Source: Canna indica (taxonomy: Eukaryota; Streptophyta; Magnoliopsida; Zingiberales; Cannaceae). From it: DNA of 64,000 bases. Shown here piece after piece: positions 62,069-64,000 of this stretch (the stretch's first letter is position 1; each line of letters starts with the position of its first letter). The notes below the pieces were generated by a model. It searched no databases and was not told the DNA's origin. It saw only the letters and a program-made list of their open reading frames with translations. The DNA lies in the NCBI GenBank assembly GCA_034359265.1, contig CP136895.1, positions 3,226,501-3,290,500 of the forward strand, in the 5' to 3' direction. The translations under genes and the position numbers were made by a program.

Positions 62069-63750
62069 ATGTCGGGCGATCGAAGTTGGATGTACCGTCA
62101 TCTTCATCGTGAAGCTTTAATGAATGAGTTTCGATTAGGCGTAACTTATTTCCTAAATTTTGCCTATTCGAATCGAAAATTCATTAGCGTCGATGATAAA
62201 ATCTGATGTTCGTGTCGCATTTGCTTGAATGGACGATTTTTGGATCGGAACACTGTCACTCTGCATCTATATAGCAAAAGATTTGCACCGAGATATTTTC
62301 TATGGATTTGTCACGGGGAGTCATGTGAAGTCAGGACGTCAAGCAATCCTATTATTCAGACACAGGGTGAATCTTCCTCTGCTGGTGTTTCTTCATCCAG
62401 GTCCATCTAATTCCTATAGAACTATGATATTTGATAGTCTTTGGGGTTAATTCCAGCTGAATGATAATGTCGATCGACCAGTTACTGAGACGTCAGTGCC
62501 ACCAAATACTACAGGTGTTGATGTCATAGAAGTACAACCCGTGGTAGAAATTAAATTAACGAATAAAGAAGCCGTAGAATTTTACGGGATGTTGAAATAT
62601 GTCGATGAACCTTTGTATGAGAATTGTCCTAAATACACTAGGTTTTCGGCAATGACGCAACTCTTGAACATCAAGGCCGATTGTAATATCAGCGGTGTTG
62701 CGTTTGATCGGATTGTGTGATTGATTAATGGAATGTTGTCTACTGATAACAAGTTTGAACCAACTTTTTATAAGACTAAAAAGCTGATGAGAAAATTAGG
62801 GCTTGGGTACGAAAAAATACACTCGTGCCAAAATAACTGCATATTATATTATTAAAAAAATGTGCAGTTGGATAAATGTCCTATATGTGAACATCCTCGT
62901 TACAAGGAGAAGAAGTCGGTCCGACAGAAAAATATCTCGTTTAAGGTGATTCGGTAGTTTCCACTGACACTGAGGCTTCAAAGATTATTCATGTCGAAAA
63001 AGATGGCCCCCTACATGACTTGGCATGCAATAAGTCGTGATGATGGTAGGAGGTATCTAGGACAACGGCTAGAAACCGCATGTCGGGGGGGAGGAGCGCG
63101 TCACACTGGCAACTCTGTTTCATTTGTCGTGCACGCGAGACACATGGTAAGTATTATACCTTATTTTGAATTATATATTTTATTTGTTACTCTGTGTACT
63201 AATTAATGTATTTATTTTATAAATATAGACGACAGTGATGGATGACGCACTATCCAGCGACCCTCCCCAATTGAGGTGTTTAAGCGGACTCACCATAGAG
63301 GACATGGGGCGAGGGAGTACATCGACACCCGCGCTGCAGTCATCAAGCTAAGTATATTTGTTTCAATTATGCATTATTTATTTATAATTTAAGTTTTAGA
63401 AAAAATATGAAACAAAAACCAAACCCGTGTAGGAGACCTACACTCAAATGGTGACGCAGCGCGGGGCACCCCCGAGGACTTTGACGCAGGATCATAGGTC
63501 GAGGATGCAGGTGGCTGGGACCACGGTCGTGTCTATGACTTTGCTGATAGTGGCCATGCACGAGCCGTGCTCGGGCCACTTGGGGCACCGACCCCTCCGG
63601 CAGTCGGTGAGCGACCCTCCACCTGATGATCAAAACAAGAGGATATTGACATTGGAGGAGACGATCGCACGACAGAGTGAGATGATGGCTCATCAGAGTC
63701 AGATGGTGGCTGAGATACATGCCATGCTGAGGCAGATGATAGGTTAGTCC
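62069..63750 (+). pseudogene. CACTA TNP2-type transposase, decayed and internally deleted
   Basis: The ATG at 62069 opens MSGDRSWMYRHLHRE, the plant transposase-associated domain, which continues through CSCRICLNGRFLDRNTVTLH and FLWICHGESCEV with one in-frame TGA before CSCRIC. The TNP2 (Transposase_21) region follows: CPKYTRFSAMTQLLNIKADC, TFYKTKKLMRKLGLGYEKIH, DKCPICEHPRY and KKMAPYMTWHA (to about 63030), broken by several stops. The catalytic C-terminal part is missing. From about 63430 a different frame (YTQMVTQRGAPPRTL, then ARQSEMMAHQSQMVAEIHAM, ending at 63747) resembles the C-terminal coil of the second CACTA protein (TNP1/transposase_24 type). A large internal deletion is inferred. 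Confidence 0.82.
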
Positions 63751-64000
63751 AGTGGTGTACACTCAGATCCATCGTCATTGACTCAGTCCACGCTGGTGTA
63801 CACTCAAGCACTCCAGACCCAGCCGTATGATCCCTACCTTCCTCCACCGTCGTAGTGAGCTTTTGTTGTTTTATGATACGTAGTGATCTTGGAGATACTT
63901 GTTACTTGATTGACTTGTTTGGATATTGATTCGTATCATGTTGATACGATAGTTTTGATTTCGTATTGTGGATATTTATAATTATAAGTATAATTATTTT
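63751..64000 (+). other. window end, CACTA interior
   Basis: Sequence after the coiled-coil frame has no recognised coding content. No CACTA right terminus is seen before the window ends. Confidence 0.4.

Larger units (their letters stand above)
48717..64000 (+). mobile_element. CACTA (En/Spm) DNA transposon, left end and decayed transposase; right end beyond the window
   Basis: The left terminus CACTACTAGAAATATG (48717-48732) is the classic CACTA end, preceded by GCA as the candidate 3-bp target site. It is followed by subterminal repeats with GCAACGAC units on both strands (48740-49130). After a large nested block (49808-61681) the element resumes and encodes TNP2-type transposase domains at 62069-63080. 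No matching TTTCTAGTAGTG end is present before 64000, so the right end lies outside the window. Confidence 0.8.

Overview
This is a nuclear segment of a flowering plant, most likely a monocot. The evidence is spliceosomal introns with GT/AG ends, plant-only families (WPP-domain RanGAP, RETICULATA-RELATED, PsbQ-like NDH subunit, PADRE/DUF4228), and strikingly GC-rich first exons set in AT-rich surroundings (12.8-13.8 kb and 42.6-43.1 kb), a 5' GC gradient typical of monocots. The species cannot be named from the sequence. No rRNA, tRNA, CRISPR or organellar insert was recognised.

Layout. 1-44 kb is the gene-bearing part: RanGAP (minus, 3' end cut by the window edge); an AT-rich stretch with a Helitron-type end at 7394 and two hAT-like elements (7769-8336, 8440-8875); a glutaredoxin-DEP-DUF547 gene (minus, six exons, 651 aa); a LINE remnant; a small DUF4228 gene (plus); an unrecognised basic protein (minus) that shares a short bidirectional promoter with a LUNAPARK gene (plus, five exons, 353 aa); a decayed LINE reverse transcriptase; a PsbQ-like/PnsL-type gene whose N-terminus is unresolved; a SANT plus DUF3755 gene (minus, eight exons, 297 aa); a CpG/G-box-rich island with no gene; an 851-bp Mutator-like foldback; and a RETICULATA-RELATED gene (minus, seven exons, 412 aa). 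Exon joins were set by hand from splice sites, frame continuity and family homology.

44-64 kb is a nest of transposable elements that can be unpicked base by base through target-site duplications (TSDs). A Gypsy-like fragment was split by a 2.87-kb solo LTR (TSD CCACG) and by a CACTA element starting at 48717. The CACTA contains a 1.29-kb solo LTR (49808-61676, TSD ACGAG), which was split by a 10.6-kb MULE (50107-60677, TSD TTTTTCTAA, about 350-bp terminal inverted repeats). The MULE in turn carries a 1.25-kb hAT element (TSD GCTATGGG) inside its transposase gene and a 2.36-kb solo LTR (TSD AGACT) related to the first solo LTR. The MULE encodes a MuDR-type transposase on the plus strand, now a pseudogene, and a partial GRF-type zinc-finger/coiled-coil/membrane protein on the opposite strand. 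The CACTA transposase (TNP2 type) lies at 62.1-63.8 kb and is also decayed.

The host genes are ordinary housekeeping or plastid/ER genes with no sign of forming a pathway or cluster. The most informative part of the window is the element nest and its relative chronology. I found no convincing evidence of an undescribed cellular system.
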